Shown: piece after piece, positions 6,832 through 17,864 of the stretch
Numbering within the stretch: the first letter of the stretch is position 1
Layout: each line of letters begins with the position of its first letter
Assembly: GCA_002433675.1 (NCBI GenBank)
Contig: DJIP01000367.1
Location: forward strand, 1 to 34,239
Direction: 5' to 3'
Source of the DNA: Halomonas halophila
GTDB taxonomy: Bacteria; Pseudomonadota; Gammaproteobacteria; Pseudomonadales; Halomonadaceae
Length of the DNA: 34,239 bases
Translations under genes and position numbers: made by a program
The notes under the pieces: generated by a model
Database searches by the model: none
Told to the model about the DNA's origin: nothing
The model's input: the letters and a program-made list of their open reading frames with translations, nothing else

Positions 6832-9042
6832 ATGGATATCACCGACTTCTACGACACCTTCTTCGAGGAAGCCGAAGAACTGCTGGCGGACATGGAACGC
6901 CATCTGCTGGAGCTGGACCCAGCAGCGCCGGACACCGAGCAGCTCAACGCCATCTTCCGCGCCGCCCACTCGATCAAGGGCGGCGCCGGTACGTTCGGCT
7001 TCGAGATCCTGCAGCGCACCACCCACCTGTTCGAGAACCTGCTCGACCATACCCGGCGCGGCGAGCTGCGCCTTCGCCCCGACATCGTCGACACCTTTCT
7101 GGAAACCAAGGACATGCTCAACGACCAGCTCGACGCCTACCGCAACGAACAGGCGCCGGACCAGGAGGCCTACGAGCGCATCTGTCAGACCCTGAAGACC
7201 CTGGCGCTGGAAGAGATCGGCCAGGCGCTGGACGGCGGCGCCGAGCCTGCGGCACCTGCGGCGGCGGCAGCGGCTGATCCGGCCCCCGCCCCGGCGGCGA
7301 CGGCTGCGCCCGCCGACTCGCCCGCGGATCAGGCCGCCACCAGCGAAACGCCGGCACAGGACGACGGCACGGCCCTGGTGGTGGCGCTGATCGGCGTCGC
7401 CGACAAGGACCGCGAGCTGCTGGTGGAAGAGCTGGCCCAGCTCGGCGAGGTGCTGGAGCGACGCGGCGACGCCCAGCGCCATGAGGTGGTGTTGTCCACC
7501 AGCGTCAGCGCCGAGGATATCGAGGCGGTGATGTGCTTTATCGCCGAGGCCGACCAGGTCGAGATACGACCATGCCAGAGTGTCGCTGGCACAGCCCCTG
7601 TTACCGGCACTGACAGCGCCCCGGAAAGCGCCGGCGATACCGCTGAAAAAGCCACCGCCGCCCCAGCGCCTGCGGCCGAGCCAGCCCCAGCGACGCCCGC
7701 CACTGATGCCGGCCCCGCCGCCGCCGCTGCTACGACCGCGGATGCCGGCTCGCCCCCGCCGCGCCAGCAGCGCAAGACCAGCGCCAAGCCGGTCAAGGAG
7801 GCCAGCTCCATCCGCGTCTCGGTGGACAAGGTCGACCAGATCATCAACCTGGTCGGTGAGCTGATCATCACCCAGTCGATGCTCGACCAGACCGTCAGCG
7901 AGCTCGACGCCGCCGCCGATCCGCGCCTGCTCAACGGCATGAGCCTGTTGCAGCGCAATGCGCGGGATCTGCAGGAGGCGGTGATGTCGGTCCGCATGGT
8001 GCCGATGGACTACGTCTTCAGCCGTTACCCAAGGCTGGTCCGCGACCTGGCCTCCAAGCTCGACAAGGACGTGGAGCTGACCACCGAGGGCGAGTCCACC
8101 GAGCTCGACAAGAGCCTGACCGAGCGCATCATCGACCCCCTGACCCACCTGGTACGCAACAGCCTGGACCACGGCATCGAGTCGCCCGAGGCGCGCCTTG
8201 CCGCCGGCAAGCCGGCGACCGGGCGGCTGACCCTGTCGGCCCAGCACCAGGGCGGCAACATCCTGATCGAGGTGATCGACGACGGCGCCGGCCTGGACCG
8301 CGAGCGCATCCTGGCCAAGGCCCGCGAAAGCGGCCTGAACGTCTCCGACGCGATGAGCGATGACGAGGTGTGGCAGCTGATCTTCGCCCCCGGCTTCTCC
8401 ACCGCCGCCCAGGTCAGCGACGTCTCCGGCCGCGGGGTCGGCATGGACGTGGTCAAGCGCAACATCCAGGCCATGGGCGGTCACGTCGAGATCCTGTCGC
8501 GCCAGGGCCAGGGCACCACCACCCGCATCGTGCTGCCGCTGACCCTGGCGATCCTCGACGGCATGTCGATTCGGGTCGGCGAGGAGACCTTCATCCTGCC
8601 GCTGTCGGCGGTGCTGGAGTCGCTGCAGCCCTCCCGCGACAACCTCTACGCCATGGCCGGCGACGACCAGGTGCTGCAGGTGCGCGACGAGTACCTCCCG
8701 GTGGTGGCGGTCCATTCGGCGCTGGACGTGGCCAATGCCCGCACCGAGATCACCGAGACCATCGCCGTCATCGTCCAGGGCGAAGGGCGCCGCTACGCCC
8801 TGCTGGTGGACGACCTGATCGGCCAGCAGCAGGTAGTGGTCAAGAACCTGGAAACCAACTACCGGCGGGTGCCGGGTGTGTCCGCCGCCACCATCCTGGG
8901 TGACGGCAGCGTGGCGCTGATCCTGGACATCGCCGACCTGCACCGCCTCGACCGCGAGAAGAAACAGCGACGCCACCACGATACTCGCGGCGCCCACCTT
9001 TTGCCTGAATCCCAGCCCCTGACGGAGGACCTTTCAGCATGA
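6832..9042 (+). CDS. cheA: Chemotaxis histidine kinase CheA
   Basis: CheA autophosphorylates in receptor arrays and passes phosphate to CheY and CheB. The 736-residue product shows all five domains. P1 Hpt carries the phospho-acceptor His46 in A-A-H-S-I-K-G-G-A. After an Ala/Pro linker comes a P2-like response-regulator docking domain (about 180-250), then another Ala/Pro linker. P3 dimerisation begins at [11 protein letters not shown]. The P4 kinase has the N box [13 protein letters not shown]1 D-D-G-A-G-L-D, F box F-A-P-G-F-S-T and G2 [10 protein letters not shown]5 is the CheW-like domain. It is longer than E. coli CheA (654) because the linkers are long. The stop overlaps cheW (ATGA). Confidence 0.97.
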   Translation: MDITDFYDTFFEEAEELLADMERHLLELDPAAPDTEQLNAIFRAAHSIKGGAGTFGFEILQRTTHLFENLLDHTRRGELRLRPDIVDTFLETKDMLNDQLDAYRNEQAPDQEAYERICQTLKTLALEEIGQALDGGAEPAAPAAAAAADPAPAPAATAAPADSPADQAATSETPAQDDGTALVVALIGVADKDRELLVEELAQLGEVLERRGDAQRHEVVLSTSVSAEDIEAVMCFIAEADQVEIRPCQSVAGTAPVTGTDSAPESAGDTAEKATAAPAPAAEPAPATPATDAGPAAAAATTADAGSPPPRQQRKTSAKPVKEASSIRVSVDKVDQIINLVGELIITQSMLDQTVSELDAAADPRLLNGMSLLQRNARDLQEAVMSVRMVPMDYVFSRYPRLVRDLASKLDKDVELTTEGESTELDKSLTERIIDPLTHLVRNSLDHGIESPEARLAAGKPATGRLTLSAQHQGGNILIEVIDDGAGLDRERILAKARESGLNVSDAMSDDEVWQLIFAPGFSTAAQVSDVSGRGVGMDVVKRNIQAMGGHVEILSRQGQGTTTRIVLPLTLAILDGMSIRVGEETFILPLSAVLESLQPSRDNLYAMAGDDQVLQVRDEYLPVVAVHSALDVANARTEITETIAVIVQGEGRRYALLVDDLIGQQQVVVKNLETNYRRVPGVSAATILGDGSVALILDIADLHRLDREKKQRRHHDTRGAHLLPESQPLTEDLSA

Positions 9043-9542
9043 ACCAGCACACCGATCTGGCCGCACAGGCGGCCACCGACCTGAGCCACCGTGAATTCCT
9101 CGTGTTCTCCCTGGGCGACGAGGAATACGCCATCGATATCCTCAAGGTCCAGGAGATCCGCGGCTACGAGAACGTCACTCGCATCGCCAACGCCCCGGCC
9201 TTCATCAAGGGCGTGACCAACCTGCGCGGGGTCATCGTTCCCATCGTCGATCTGCGCATCAAGTTCCGCCTGGAGCGGGTCGAGTACGGCGGCCAGACCG
9301 TGGTGATCGTGGTCAACGTGGGCACCCGCGTGGTGGGCATCGTGGTCGATGCGGTATCCGACGTGATGACCCTGGCCCCGGAACAGATCAAGCCGGCCCC
9401 GGAGTTCGGCGTGACCCTGTCGTCGGACTACCTGAGCGGCCTGGGCAGCCTCGAGGACCGCATGCTGGTGCTGGTGGACATCGACAAGCTGTTGACCAGC
9501 GACGAAATGGCCCTGGTCGAACACGCCGGTGACGGCGCCTGA
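9039..9542 (+). CDS. cheW: Chemotaxis coupling protein CheW
   Basis: CheW links receptors to CheA P5 in the chemoreceptor array. The 167-residue protein consists of one CheW domain: [19 protein letters not shown] (about 24-43), [14 protein letters not shown] near residue 65, and [11 protein letters not shown] near 100. The ATG overlaps the cheA stop by 4 bp, giving coupled synthesis of the two array proteins. Confidence 0.97.
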   Translation: MNQHTDLAAQAATDLSHREFLVFSLGDEEYAIDILKVQEIRGYENVTRIANAPAFIKGVTNLRGVIVPIVDLRIKFRLERVEYGGQTVVIVVNVGTRVVGIVVDAVSDVMTLAPEQIKPAPEFGVTLSSDYLSGLGSLEDRMLVLVDIDKLLTSDEMALVEHAGDGA

Positions 9543-9607
9543 CGCCCTCTGCTCCCGATCTATCCGGTCCCTGGACCCTTGAAACGACGCCCGTACAGGA
9601 AAGGCAC

Positions 9608-11362
9608 GTGAAGCGACTCAATGACATGACGGTAAGGCTGAGCTGGACGCTGGTCCTGGGCACCTTCGCCCTGCTGGTGGCGCTGCTCAGCGCCCTCGGC
9701 CTCTATATCACCTCGCTCAGCGAAGACTCGATCCAGCGCCTGAACGAGGTCAACGTCGACCAGCAATCCGCCCTCAACCGGGCCAACTCCCAACAGCTGT
9801 TCCTGCAGCTCGAACTGCGCGACATCCAGGCCGGACTGCTCGACGCGGTGTGGCCCGAGGAGCGTGAACCGCTGATCGAGGCGGCGGCTGCCCTCGACGA
9901 CGACCTGGCCACCCTGGAGGCCACCTTCGCCGAGTTCATGGCACTGCCGAGCCGCCCCGAACAGGCCGAGCGCATCGCCGCGGTGGAAGCGGCCTTCCGC
10001 GCCCTGGTCGACCAGGGGCTGGTCCCGCAGCGGGCGGCGCTGGCAGAGGGCGACACCGACGCCTTCACCCAGAATCGTGAAGGCCTGATCGCGCTCAGCG
10101 ACGCCTTCTACCAGGCAGCCGTGGACTTCTTCGTCGCCGCCGAGAGCAACGGCGCCGCGCTCTACGACACCTTCCTCGAGAACATGGGGCTGCTGCAGTG
10201 GGCCATCGTCGCCGTGCTGATCGTCGCCGCCCTGACCATCGGTTGCGTGCTGTGGGGTGTCACGGTCAACGTGATTCGTCCGCTGGGGCGGCTGGTCGGC
10301 TACTTCGAGGCGGTGGAGTCCGGTCGCCTGGACCAGCAGATTCCCGAGCGCGGCAACAACGAGATCGGCCGTCTCTACGCCTCGCTGGCCAAGATGCAGG
10401 CGGGGCTGGCCGGCACCGTGGGCGCGGTACGCGACAGCGGCAACCTGATCTACCAGGGTGCCCAGCATATCGCCGGCGGCAACAACGACCTGTCCGCCCG
10501 TACCGAACAACAGGCCGCCTCGCTGGAGGAGACCGCCTCGAGCATGGAGGAGCTGTCCTCCACCGTCAGCCAGAACGCCGACAACGCCCGCCAGGCCAGC
10601 CAACTGGCCAACGAAGCGAGCAGCGCCGCAGGCCGCGGCGGTGAGGTGATGCAAAGCGTGGTCACCACCATGCACGACATCCGCTCGGGCTCTCATCGGG
10701 TCGCCGACATCGTCGGCACCATCGACGCCATCGCCTTCCAGACCAACATCCTGGCGCTGAACGCCTCGGTGGAGGCGGCGCGTGCCGGCGAGCACGGCCG
10801 CGGCTTTGCGGTGGTCGCCGAGGAGGTGCGCAAGCTGGCCAGCCGCTCGTCGGAGGCGGCACGGGAGATTCGCGAGCTGATCGACGCCTCGCTGAATCAG
10901 GTCGGCTCGGGCACCGAACTGGTGGATGAGGCCGGCCAGGTGATGCAGGAACTGGTCACCTCGGTCACTCGCGTCAGCGACATCATGGACGAGATCGCCT
11001 CGGCCACCAGCGAACAGAGCCACGGCATCGGCCAGGTCAACGACGCCATCAACCAGATGGAACAGGTGACCCAGCAGAACGCCCAGATGGTGCAGCAGGC
11101 CGCCTCGGCCTCCAACCAGCTCGAGGCCGAGGCCAGCCGTCTGGCCGCCACCATGAGCCGCTTCCAGCTAGCCGACAGCGGGGCCAATGCCGACCACAGC
11201 CAGGACGAACTGGCCCGCTGGATGCCGGCACTGCGATCGAGCCAGCGCGACGCCGAGGCCAGCCGCCACGCCGGGCAGCGGTCCGTAGCCGGCCAGACAA
11301 GCAGCAACACCAACACCAGCCAGCACGACAGCAGCAGCGACGAAGAGTGGGAGTCGTTCTGA
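9608..11362 (+). CDS. Methyl-accepting chemotaxis receptor, Tar/Tsr-like
   Basis: This transmembrane chemoreceptor has 584 residues from a GTG start with GGA at 9597-9599. Membrane helix 1 (about 10-32), a periplasmic four-helix-bundle type domain of about 165 residues, helix 2 (about 198-220), HAMP and the long signalling helices follow in order. The hairpin tip [24 protein letters not shown] is fully conserved. It ends E-W-E-S-F, the tether pentapeptide that recruits CheR and CheB. The periplasmic ligand cannot be named from sequence. An alternative ATG lies 4 codons downstream. It probably belongs to the motA-cheW transcript. Confidence 0.93.
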   Translation: MKRLNDMTVRLSWTLVLGTFALLVALLSALGLYITSLSEDSIQRLNEVNVDQQSALNRANSQQLFLQLELRDIQAGLLDAVWPEEREPLIEAAAALDDDLATLEATFAEFMALPSRPEQAERIAAVEAAFRALVDQGLVPQRAALAEGDTDAFTQNREGLIALSDAFYQAAVDFFVAAESNGAALYDTFLENMGLLQWAIVAVLIVAALTIGCVLWGVTVNVIRPLGRLVGYFEAVESGRLDQQIPERGNNEIGRLYASLAKMQAGLAGTVGAVRDSGNLIYQGAQHIAGGNNDLSARTEQQAASLEETASSMEELSSTVSQNADNARQASQLANEASSAAGRGGEVMQSVVTTMHDIRSGSHRVADIVGTIDAIAFQTNILALNASVEAARAGEHGRGFAVVAEEVRKLASRSSEAAREIRELIDASLNQVGSGTELVDEAGQVMQELVTSVTRVSDIMDEIASATSEQSHGIGQVNDAINQMEQVTQQNAQMVQQAASASNQLEAEASRLAATMSRFQLADSGANADHSQDELARWMPALRSSQRDAEASRHAGQRSVAGQTSSNTNTSQHDSSSDEEWESF

Positions 11363-11376
11363 CGACCTCACTCAGG

Positions 11377-11411
11377 GCTGCCCGGGGACACCCCTAATGC
11401 CCCCGGGCAGC
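11377..11411 (+). other. Perfect 11-bp hairpin between two receptor genes
   Basis: The arms 11377-11387 and 11401-11411 are perfectly complementary and GC-rich, with a 13-nt loop. It starts 15 bp after the upstream stop codon. No T-run follows, so it is probably not an intrinsic terminator; an mRNA processing or stabilising hairpin is more likely. Confidence 0.7.
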
Positions 11412-11454
11412 ACCCGCGACAACCACACAAGAAAACGACCATGCAGGGGGCAAG

Positions 11455-13602
11455 ATGCGAAACAATCAACCGACCACCCAGCGGGAATTCGTGCTCGATG
11501 ACGATCATTTCCTGATCTCCCGCACCGACCTCCAGGGCCGGATCACCTACGCCAACCCGGCCTTCGTCGAGGTCAGCGGCTTTGCCCGCGACGAACTGAT
11601 CGGCGAACACCACAACGTGGTGCGCCACCCCGAGATGCCGCCGGCCGCCTTCGCCGACCTGTGGAAGTGCCTCCAGGCCGGCAGGACCTGGCAGGGACTG
11701 GTCAAGAACCGCCGCAAGAACGGCGACTACTACTGGGTCAGGGCCAGCGTCTCGCCGCTGGAAGAGGGCGGCGAGGTGGTCGGCTACGCCTCGGTGCGGG
11801 TCAAGGCGTCGAGTGACGAGATCGCCCTGGCCGAGCGCGCCTACGCCGACTACCGCGCCGGCAAGCGCCGCCCCCGCTACGCCCTGCGCCAGGGCCAGCT
11901 GCGCCGGCGCGGGCTTTTCGGCGCCCTGGGACGGCTGAACCTCAAGAGCATGAAGGCGCGTCTGATCGGGCTGATCGGGGTGGCGGCGGTGCTGCTGGCG
12001 GCCAGCGGTGCGATCGGGCTCTACGCCGAGCGTCAGTCGGTGGGCTATTTGGCGTCCATCCACCAGGACGGCCTGCAGGACGTGGCCAGCCTGCAGCGCA
12101 TGGATCAACTGATCACCCAGGGGTATTCGTCGCTGGTGGGCAAGGAGCGCATGGCGCTGATGGACAAGCGTGAGGAGCACGCCGCCGAGCTTTCGGTGAT
12201 CCAGCAGAGCCTCGGCGGACTGTGGGAGCGCTATCGCGAGCGCGAGGTCAACCAGACCGCCCTGGCCGACATCTTCGAGCGCCAGCTCAATGAGTACCTG
12301 GAGAACTCCCTGGGCAAGTCGATCGAGATCCTCACGGGTGAAGACAGCTATGAGGTGTTCGTCGCCCTGCCCAACCACATCGGCGTGGTAGAGGCCGAGG
12401 GCAAGGCGCTGTCCGATCGGGTCACCACCCTGATCCAGGACAAGCAGGCCGCCGCCAACGCCCTGGCGGCAAAAGCCAGTCAGATGCAGCAGACCATGCT
12501 GATGGTGCTGGCCGGGGTGCTCGGTGCGGGCCTTTTGCTGCTGGTGCTGATCGGTGGCCTGACCCTGCGTGCCATGCTCAAGCCGCTGCGCGAAGTGGAG
12601 CGTTTCAGCCTGCAGATCGCCTCAGGCAACCTGGGCGCCGAAGTGCCCAGCGCCCGGCGCGACGAGATGGGCCGCGTGATCGCCGGCCTCGACGTGATGC
12701 GCAAGAGCCTCGGCAGCATCATCGGCGACGTCAACAAGGCCATCGGCCAGGTCACCCCGGCGGTAGCCGATATCGCCAGGGGCAACGAGGACCTGTCGGC
12801 GCGTACCGAGCAGCAGGCGTCGTCGCTGCAGCAGACCGCCGCCAGCATGGAAGAGATGACTACCACCGTCGCCCACAACAGCGACAACGCGCGTCAGGCC
12901 AGTGGTCTTGCCTCGGACAACGCCGAGCGCACCCAGGCCACCAGCGAGCTGATGCAGCGCCTGGTGGGCAACATGGGCGAGATTACCGAGGGCTCGCGCA
13001 AGATGGCGGAGATCATCTCCACCATCGATGCCATCGCCTTCCAGACCAATATCCTGGCGCTGAATGCCTCGGTGGAAGCCGCCCGGGCCGGCGAGCAGGG
13101 TCGTGGCTTTGCGGTGGTGGCCGGCGAGGTACGCAAGCTGGCCGGCCGCAGCGCCGATGCCGCCAGCGAGATCCGTGGGCTGATCGACGACGCCAACCAG
13201 CGGGTCGACGGCGGCGCCGAGCTGGTGCGCCAGGCCGAAGCCTCCATGACCGAGGTCATGGAAGCCACCACCCGGGTCAATGACATCATGGCGGAGATCA
13301 CCGCCGCCTCCAACGAGCAGAGCAACGGCATCGTCCAGATCAACCAGGCGGTGACCGAGATGGACCAGGTGACCCAGCAGAACGCCGCCCGTGTCCAGAC
13401 CTCCGCCGCCGCCGCCTACCAGCTGCGTGCCCACAGCGAGGCACTGGCCTTCGCCATTCGCGCCTTCCGCTTGAAGGGCTCGGCCCAGGAAACGGTGAGC
13501 GAGAAGCGCGAGCGTCAGGAACCACGGACCGACGACAGTGCGCCGCGACGCGAGCCGGCGCCCGCCGCCCAGACACACCATGAGGAGTGGGAAGCCTTTT
13601 GA
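11455..13602 (+). CDS. Aer-like PAS chemoreceptor with an added periplasmic domain
   Basis: The 715-residue receptor begins with a PAS domain very like that of the aerotaxis receptor Aer: [14 protein letters not shown] near residue 25, [16 protein letters not shown], and [15 protein letters not shown]. In Aer this domain binds FAD and senses redox state. Unlike E. coli Aer, two membrane helices (about 168-190 and 346-368) enclose a predicted helical periplasmic domain of about 155 residues. HAMP, the conserved signalling tip and a C-terminal E-W-E-A-F tether follow. It may read cytoplasmic redox and a periplasmic cue together. The start is the ATG after a GGGGGCAAG element. Confidence 0.92.
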   Translation: MRNNQPTTQREFVLDDDHFLISRTDLQGRITYANPAFVEVSGFARDELIGEHHNVVRHPEMPPAAFADLWKCLQAGRTWQGLVKNRRKNGDYYWVRASVSPLEEGGEVVGYASVRVKASSDEIALAERAYADYRAGKRRPRYALRQGQLRRRGLFGALGRLNLKSMKARLIGLIGVAAVLLAASGAIGLYAERQSVGYLASIHQDGLQDVASLQRMDQLITQGYSSLVGKERMALMDKREEHAAELSVIQQSLGGLWERYREREVNQTALADIFERQLNEYLENSLGKSIEILTGEDSYEVFVALPNHIGVVEAEGKALSDRVTTLIQDKQAAANALAAKASQMQQTMLMVLAGVLGAGLLLLVLIGGLTLRAMLKPLREVERFSLQIASGNLGAEVPSARRDEMGRVIAGLDVMRKSLGSIIGDVNKAIGQVTPAVADIARGNEDLSARTEQQASSLQQTAASMEEMTTTVAHNSDNARQASGLASDNAERTQATSELMQRLVGNMGEITEGSRKMAEIISTIDAIAFQTNILALNASVEAARAGEQGRGFAVVAGEVRKLAGRSADAASEIRGLIDDANQRVDGGAELVRQAEASMTEVMEATTRVNDIMAEITAASNEQSNGIVQINQAVTEMDQVTQQNAARVQTSAAAAYQLRAHSEALAFAIRAFRLKGSAQETVSEKRERQEPRTDDSAPRREPAPAAQTHHEEWEAF

Positions 13603-14471
13603 ACGAGCCCCTGGCACCACCAGGCAGCTGGAGCACGAGCGAGGGGATCCCCTCGCTCGAGCGTGACCTGCTGCTGACCGAGCGCGACTTCAGCCGCATT
13701 CGTCAGCTGATCCATGAGCGGGCCGGCATCGTGCTGGCCGAGCACAAGCGCGAGATGGTCTACAGCCGTCTGGCCAAGCGCCTGCGCCATCATGGTCTGA
13801 CCCGCTTCAGCGACTATCTGGAAAGACTCGAACGACGTCCGGATGCCAGGGAATGGGAGGCGTTCACCAATGCCTTGACCACCAATCTGACGGCCTTCTT
13901 CCGTGAGGCCCACCACTTTCCGCTGCTGGCCGAGCACGCCAGTGGCCGTACCGGCGGTTACCGAGTGTGGTGTGCCGCCGCCTCCACCGGCGAGGAGCCC
14001 TACTCCATCGCCATGACGTTGAGCGATGTCTTCAGCGGCAATACCGGCAAGTTCGAGGTCATCGCCACCGATATCGACACCGACGCCCTGGCCCGGGCCC
14101 GCGCCGGGGTCTACAGCATCGAGCAGCTCGCGCGGCTGGACGAGGGCCTCAAGCGGCGCCACTTCCTGCGTGGCAAGGGCCGCCACGAGGGCATGGCGCG
14201 GATTCATCCCGACGTCAGCCAACGTGTTGCGTTCCAGTCGCTCAACCTGCTCGCCCCGAGCTGGGGCCTGGAAGGCAAGTTTGACGCGATCTTCTGCCGT
14301 AACGTGATGATCTACTTCGACAAGCCGACCCAGACGCGGATCCTCGAACGCTTTGCACCGCTGCTCAAGCCCGACGGCCTGCTGTTCGCCGGCCATTCGG
14401 AAAACTTCTCCCAGATCAGCGACGCCTTCCGTCTGCGTGGCCAGACCGTCTATCGACTGGCCGGGCGCTGA
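13599..14471 (+). CDS. cheR: Chemoreceptor glutamate methyltransferase CheR
   Basis: CheR uses S-adenosylmethionine to methylate receptor glutamates during adaptation. From the TTG at 13599 the product is 290 residues (E. coli 286). It shows the N-terminal helical domain, T-N-L-T-A-F-F-R-E and then [16 protein letters not shown] of the SAM site, A-T-D-I-D-T-D-A-L, and [12 protein letters not shown] is favoured: it gives a 4-bp overlap with the receptor gene and has GAGGAG at 13582-13587. An in-frame GTG at 13587 would use no clear Shine-Dalgarno. The receptors next to it carry the matching tether. Confidence 0.94.
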   Translation: MNEPLAPPGSWSTSEGIPSLERDLLLTERDFSRIRQLIHERAGIVLAEHKREMVYSRLAKRLRHHGLTRFSDYLERLERRPDAREWEAFTNALTTNLTAFFREAHHFPLLAEHASGRTGGYRVWCAAASTGEEPYSIAMTLSDVFSGNTGKFEVIATDIDTDALARARAGVYSIEQLARLDEGLKRRHFLRGKGRHEGMARIHPDVSQRVAFQSLNLLAPSWGLEGKFDAIFCRNVMIYFDKPTQTRILERFAPLLKPDGLLFAGHSENFSQISDAFRLRGQTVYRLAGR

Positions 14472-14479
14472 ACGACGCC

Positions 14480-14506
14480 TAAAGATCCCTCCCCGGCAGC
14501 CGATAA
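14480..14506 (+). promoter_or_regulatory. Sigma-28 (FliA) promoter for cheB-receptor-cheY-cheZ
   Basis: TAAAGATC (14480-14487), 11 bp, then GCCGATAA (14499-14506): a perfect FliA -10 with exact spacing and a near-perfect -35, placed in the 69-bp cheR-cheB gap. It starts a second class-3 unit within the cluster. Confidence 0.9.
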
Positions 14507-14540
14507 CACAGATACTGGCCCATCCCCCTAGGAGAGCTGC

Positions 14541-15599
14541 TTGAGCGCCCCCAAGATCAAGGTGTTGTGCGTCGATGACTCGGCCCTGATTCGCAACCTG
14601 TTGAAGGAAATCATCCAGTCCCAGGCGGACATGGAGGTCGTGGCGGTGGCGCCCGATCCGCTGGTGGCGCGGGATCTGATCAAGCGCCATAACCCGGACG
14701 TGCTGACCCTGGACGTGGAAATGCCGCGCATGGATGGCCTCGACTTTCTCGAGCGGTTGATGCGGCTGCGCCCGATGCCGGTACTGATGGTGTCGTCGCT
14801 GACCCAGGCCGGCTCCGACATCACCCTGCGCGCGCTGGAGCTGGGCGCGGTGGACTTTGTCGCCAAGCCGACCCTGGGCATCCGCGACGGCATGCTCGAC
14901 TACGCCAATGACATCGCCGCCAAGATCCGCGCCGCGGCACGCTCGCGCCCCCGCCAGACGCGACCGAACCAGGAGCCCCCCAGGCGCCTGTCGGCACCCA
15001 TCATCGGCAGCGAGAAGCTGGTCGCCATCGGCGCCTCCACCGGCGGTACCGAGGCCATCCGCCAGGTGCTCGAGCCGCTGCCGGCGGCGAGCCCCGCCAT
15101 CATCATCACCCAGCATATGCCCGGCGGCTTTACCCGCTCCTTCGCCGAGCGCCTGGACCGGCTGTGCCAGATCTCGGTCAAGGAGGCCAGCGACGGCGAG
15201 CGCCTGCTGCCCGGCCACGCCTACATCGCCCCGGGTGACATGCACCTGGAGCTGGCCCGCAGTGGCGCCAACTACATCGCCCGACTGCACGACGGACCGC
15301 CGGTCAATCGCCACCGCCCCTCGGTGGACGTGATGTTCGACTCGGTGGCACGCCTGGCAGGCGCCAACGCGGTGGGCGTACTGCTCACCGGCATGGGCAA
15401 GGACGGAGCCGCCGGCCTTGTGAAGATGCGCCAGGCCGGCGCTTCCACCCTGGCCCAGGACGAGGCCAGCTGCGTGGTGTTCGGCATGCCGCGGGAAGCC
15501 ATCGCCCTGGGAGGGGCGGACGAAACCGTCGCCTTGCCTGACGTGGCGCCGAGGATTCTCGCGCTGGTCGCCGCCGCTGGCCGTGCCCAGCGCGTCTGA
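14541..15599 (+). CDS. cheB: Receptor methylesterase/deamidase CheB
   Basis: CheB removes methyl groups from receptors when phosphorylated by CheA. The 352-residue product has an N-terminal receiver domain ([20 protein letters not shown] with the phospho-Asp, and the K-P-T motif), a linker, and the esterase domain with the triad Ser166 (G-A-S-T-G-G-T), His192 (T-Q-H-M-P-G-G) and Asp288 (G-M-G-K-D-G). It starts at a TTG with AGGAGA at 14530-14535. It is the first gene after the sigma-28 promoter at 14480-14506. Confidence 0.96.
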   Translation: MSAPKIKVLCVDDSALIRNLLKEIIQSQADMEVVAVAPDPLVARDLIKRHNPDVLTLDVEMPRMDGLDFLERLMRLRPMPVLMVSSLTQAGSDITLRALELGAVDFVAKPTLGIRDGMLDYANDIAAKIRAAARSRPRQTRPNQEPPRRLSAPIIGSEKLVAIGASTGGTEAIRQVLEPLPAASPAIIITQHMPGGFTRSFAERLDRLCQISVKEASDGERLLPGHAYIAPGDMHLELARSGANYIARLHDGPPVNRHRPSVDVMFDSVARLAGANAVGVLLTGMGKDGAAGLVKMRQAGASTLAQDEASCVVFGMPREAIALGGADETVALPDVAPRILALVAAAGRAQRV

Positions 15600-15640
15600 T
15601 GGTCGCCCAGGGAAGGGCGTATTCGCTCAAGGAGTTCACC

Positions 15641-17407
15641 GTGTCACTACTACGCAATATTCGCCTGCACACCCTGATGATCGTGATGCTGGCCAGCCTG
15701 CTGGTCGCCTCGGTCATCGGCCTGGGGATCGGCATGCTGAGCAGTCACAAGGCTGCCGACACCCTGTCGCTGCTCAACCGCATCAACGTCGAGCAGCTCA
15801 ACGCGGTCAATCGCGGTGACGCCCTGCTCAACGAGGCACTGCTGGAGATCGAGGTCGCTGCCACCAGCCAGCAACTGGATCGGCTGGACAAGGCCCAGGA
15901 GCTGATCGTCAGTGCCGAGTCCCACTTCGACCGTTTCGCAGCGGTGCCGCGCACCCCCCAGGGCGAGGCCGTCGGCGGGCGCATCGAGGACCGCTACCCG
16001 GTGGTCATGGACGGCGCCGTCAAGCTGATCGAGGCACTGCGCGATGGCGACAGCGAAGGCTTCGAGGCCGGTAGCCTGGCGCTTGCCCCCGAACTTGCCG
16101 AGCTCAACCAGGCACTCGATGCGTTCAGCAGCTACGCCGACGCCCGCGGCAACACCATCGTCAGCGACTTCGAGCGTCAGTCACGCCTGGACCGCGGGCT
16201 GGAGCTGGCGGCCCTGGCGATGATCCTGCTGGCCATCGCCGGCGCCTACCTGCTGTTGAAAAGCCTGGTGATCAAGCCGCTGGCACGGGCGGTAGAGAGC
16301 CTGGACGCCATCGCCCACGCCGACCTGTCGCGACCGATCCAGGTGCGGGGCGACAACGAGATCAGCCAGCTATTTCGTGCCATGCAGGAAATGCAGCACA
16401 AGCTTGGCCAGACCGTCAGCGAGGTTCGCCGGGGCGGCACCCGCATGGCCAGCGGCAGCCACGAGATCGCCTCGGGCAATGTCGATCTGGCGACCCGCAC
16501 CGAACAGCAGGCGGCCTCCATCGAACAGACCGCCGCCAGCATGGAGCAGCTCACCACCACGGTGTCCCAGAACGCCGACAACGCCGGCCAGGCACGCCAT
16601 CTGGCAAGCCAGGCCTCGACCACCGCCGAGCAAGGTGGCCAGGTGGTCAGCCAGGTGGTGGAGACCATGGAAACCATCAGCCAGGACTCGCGCCAGATCA
16701 GCGAGATCACCGGGATGATCGACGCCATCGCCTTTCAGACCAACATCCTGGCGCTCAACGCCTCGGTGGAGGCGGCACGGGCCGGCGAACAGGGCCGCGG
16801 CTTCGCGGTGGTCGCCGGCGAGGTCCGCAGCCTGGCCAGTCGCAGCGCCGAGGCCGCCGGTCGCATCAAGTCGTTGATCGAGACCTCCACCAGCCGTGTC
16901 GACGGTGGTACCCGACTCGCCCGCCAGGCCGGCGAGACCATGGCAGAGGTGGTCAGCTCGGTGCGCCGGGTGCTCGACATCGTCGACGAGATCGCCGTGG
17001 CCTCCCGCGAGCAGAGCGACGGCATCGGACAGATCGGCCAGGCGGTAGTACAGATGGACCAGACCACCCAGCAGAACGCCTCGCTGGTGCAGCAGGTGTC
17101 ACGCGCCGCCGAAGACCTGGCGCTGCAGGCGCGCCAGCTGGCCGCCGCGGTGGAAGTGTTCCGCCTGCCAGCAGGGCTCGAGACAGATAGCCCCGTTGCG
17201 CTGGCAAGCGCGCCGGGACAGCCGCTGACGCCGAGCGCCAGCACCAACGCCGGCCCGGAAACCGGCCCTGAAACCGGCTCTGGCAACGACCCTGGCAACG
17301 ACACACGCCCCGGCTCTCCCCACGGCTCCCCCTACGGCGATGGTCGCCGCGAGCCTGAGGCCCGCGCGAGCCAGCGACACGACGAAACCGAATGGGAGGC
17401 CTTCTAG
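15641..17407 (+). CDS. Methyl-accepting chemotaxis receptor
   Basis: From the GTG at 15641 (AAGGAG at 15629-15634) the product is 588 residues. In order it has membrane helix 1 (about 10-32), a periplasmic helical domain, helix 2 (about 187-208), HAMP, and signalling helices with the conserved tip [16 protein letters not shown]. Before the C-terminal E-W-E-A-F tether is an unusually long, repetitive Gly/Pro/Asn/Asp-rich flexible linker of roughly 50 residues. The frame is open back to 15599, but the Shine-Dalgarno fixes the later start. Ligand unknown. Confidence 0.93.
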   Translation: MSLLRNIRLHTLMIVMLASLLVASVIGLGIGMLSSHKAADTLSLLNRINVEQLNAVNRGDALLNEALLEIEVAATSQQLDRLDKAQELIVSAESHFDRFAAVPRTPQGEAVGGRIEDRYPVVMDGAVKLIEALRDGDSEGFEAGSLALAPELAELNQALDAFSSYADARGNTIVSDFERQSRLDRGLELAALAMILLAIAGAYLLLKSLVIKPLARAVESLDAIAHADLSRPIQVRGDNEISQLFRAMQEMQHKLGQTVSEVRRGGTRMASGSHEIASGNVDLATRTEQQAASIEQTAASMEQLTTTVSQNADNAGQARHLASQASTTAEQGGQVVSQVVETMETISQDSRQISEITGMIDAIAFQTNILALNASVEAARAGEQGRGFAVVAGEVRSLASRSAEAAGRIKSLIETSTSRVDGGTRLARQAGETMAEVVSSVRRVLDIVDEIAVASREQSDGIGQIGQAVVQMDQTTQQNASLVQQVSRAAEDLALQARQLAAAVEVFRLPAGLETDSPVALASAPGQPLTPSASTNAGPETGPETGSGNDPGNDTRPGSPHGSPYGDGRREPEARASQRHDETEWEAF

Positions 17408-17448
17408 GCCTCCACCCCAAGCGACAACGACGACGAGGACCCGTATCA

Positions 17449-17838
17449 ATGGCCGACAAGAACATGCGCATCCTGGTGGTGGACGACTTTCCCACCATGC
17501 GCCGCATCGTGCGCAGCCTGCTCAAGGAGCTGGGCTTCACCAATGTGGAAGAGGCCGAGGACGGCCAGGACGGCCTGGCAAAACTGCGTGAAGGCGGTTT
17601 CGACTTCGTGGTCTCCGACTGGAACATGCCCAACCTGGACGGCCTGGAGATGCTCAAGGCCATCCGTGGCGACGATGCCCTGAAGTCACTGCCGGTCCTG
17701 ATGGTGACCGCCGAGGCCAAGAAGGAAAACATCATCGCCGCGGCGCAAGCCGGCGCCAACGGTTACGTGGTCAAGCCGTTCACCGCTGCCACCCTCGAAG
17801 AAAAACTCAACAAGATCTTCGAAAAGCTCGGTATGTGA
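17449..17838 (+). CDS. cheY: Chemotaxis response regulator CheY
   Basis: Phosphorylated CheY binds FliM and changes the direction of flagellar rotation. The 129-residue single receiver domain matches E. coli CheY in length and in key positions: acidic pair Asp12/Asp13, phospho-acceptor Asp57 in S-D-W-N-M-P, the conserved Thr in M-V-T-A-E-A and Lys in V-V-K-P-F. The ATG at 17449 gives exactly the family length; the open frame upstream overlaps the receptor gene. cheZ follows 26 bp later. Confidence 0.97.
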   Translation: MADKNMRILVVDDFPTMRRIVRSLLKELGFTNVEEAEDGQDGLAKLREGGFDFVVSDWNMPNLDGLEMLKAIRGDDALKSLPVLMVTAEAKKENIIAAAQAGANGYVVKPFTAATLEEKLNKIFEKLGM

Positions 17839-17864
17839 CGCCCTGGCGCCACGAGGAGACAACG

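Noticed and set aside
6757..8997. 746-codon minus-strand open frame opposite cheA
   Set aside because: Its product is low in complexity and mirrors cheA codon bias. cheA on the plus strand is complete and certain. Long antisense frames are expected in GC-rich genes; similar ones opposite flhA (20172-22010) and cheB (13515-15314) are rejected for the same reason.
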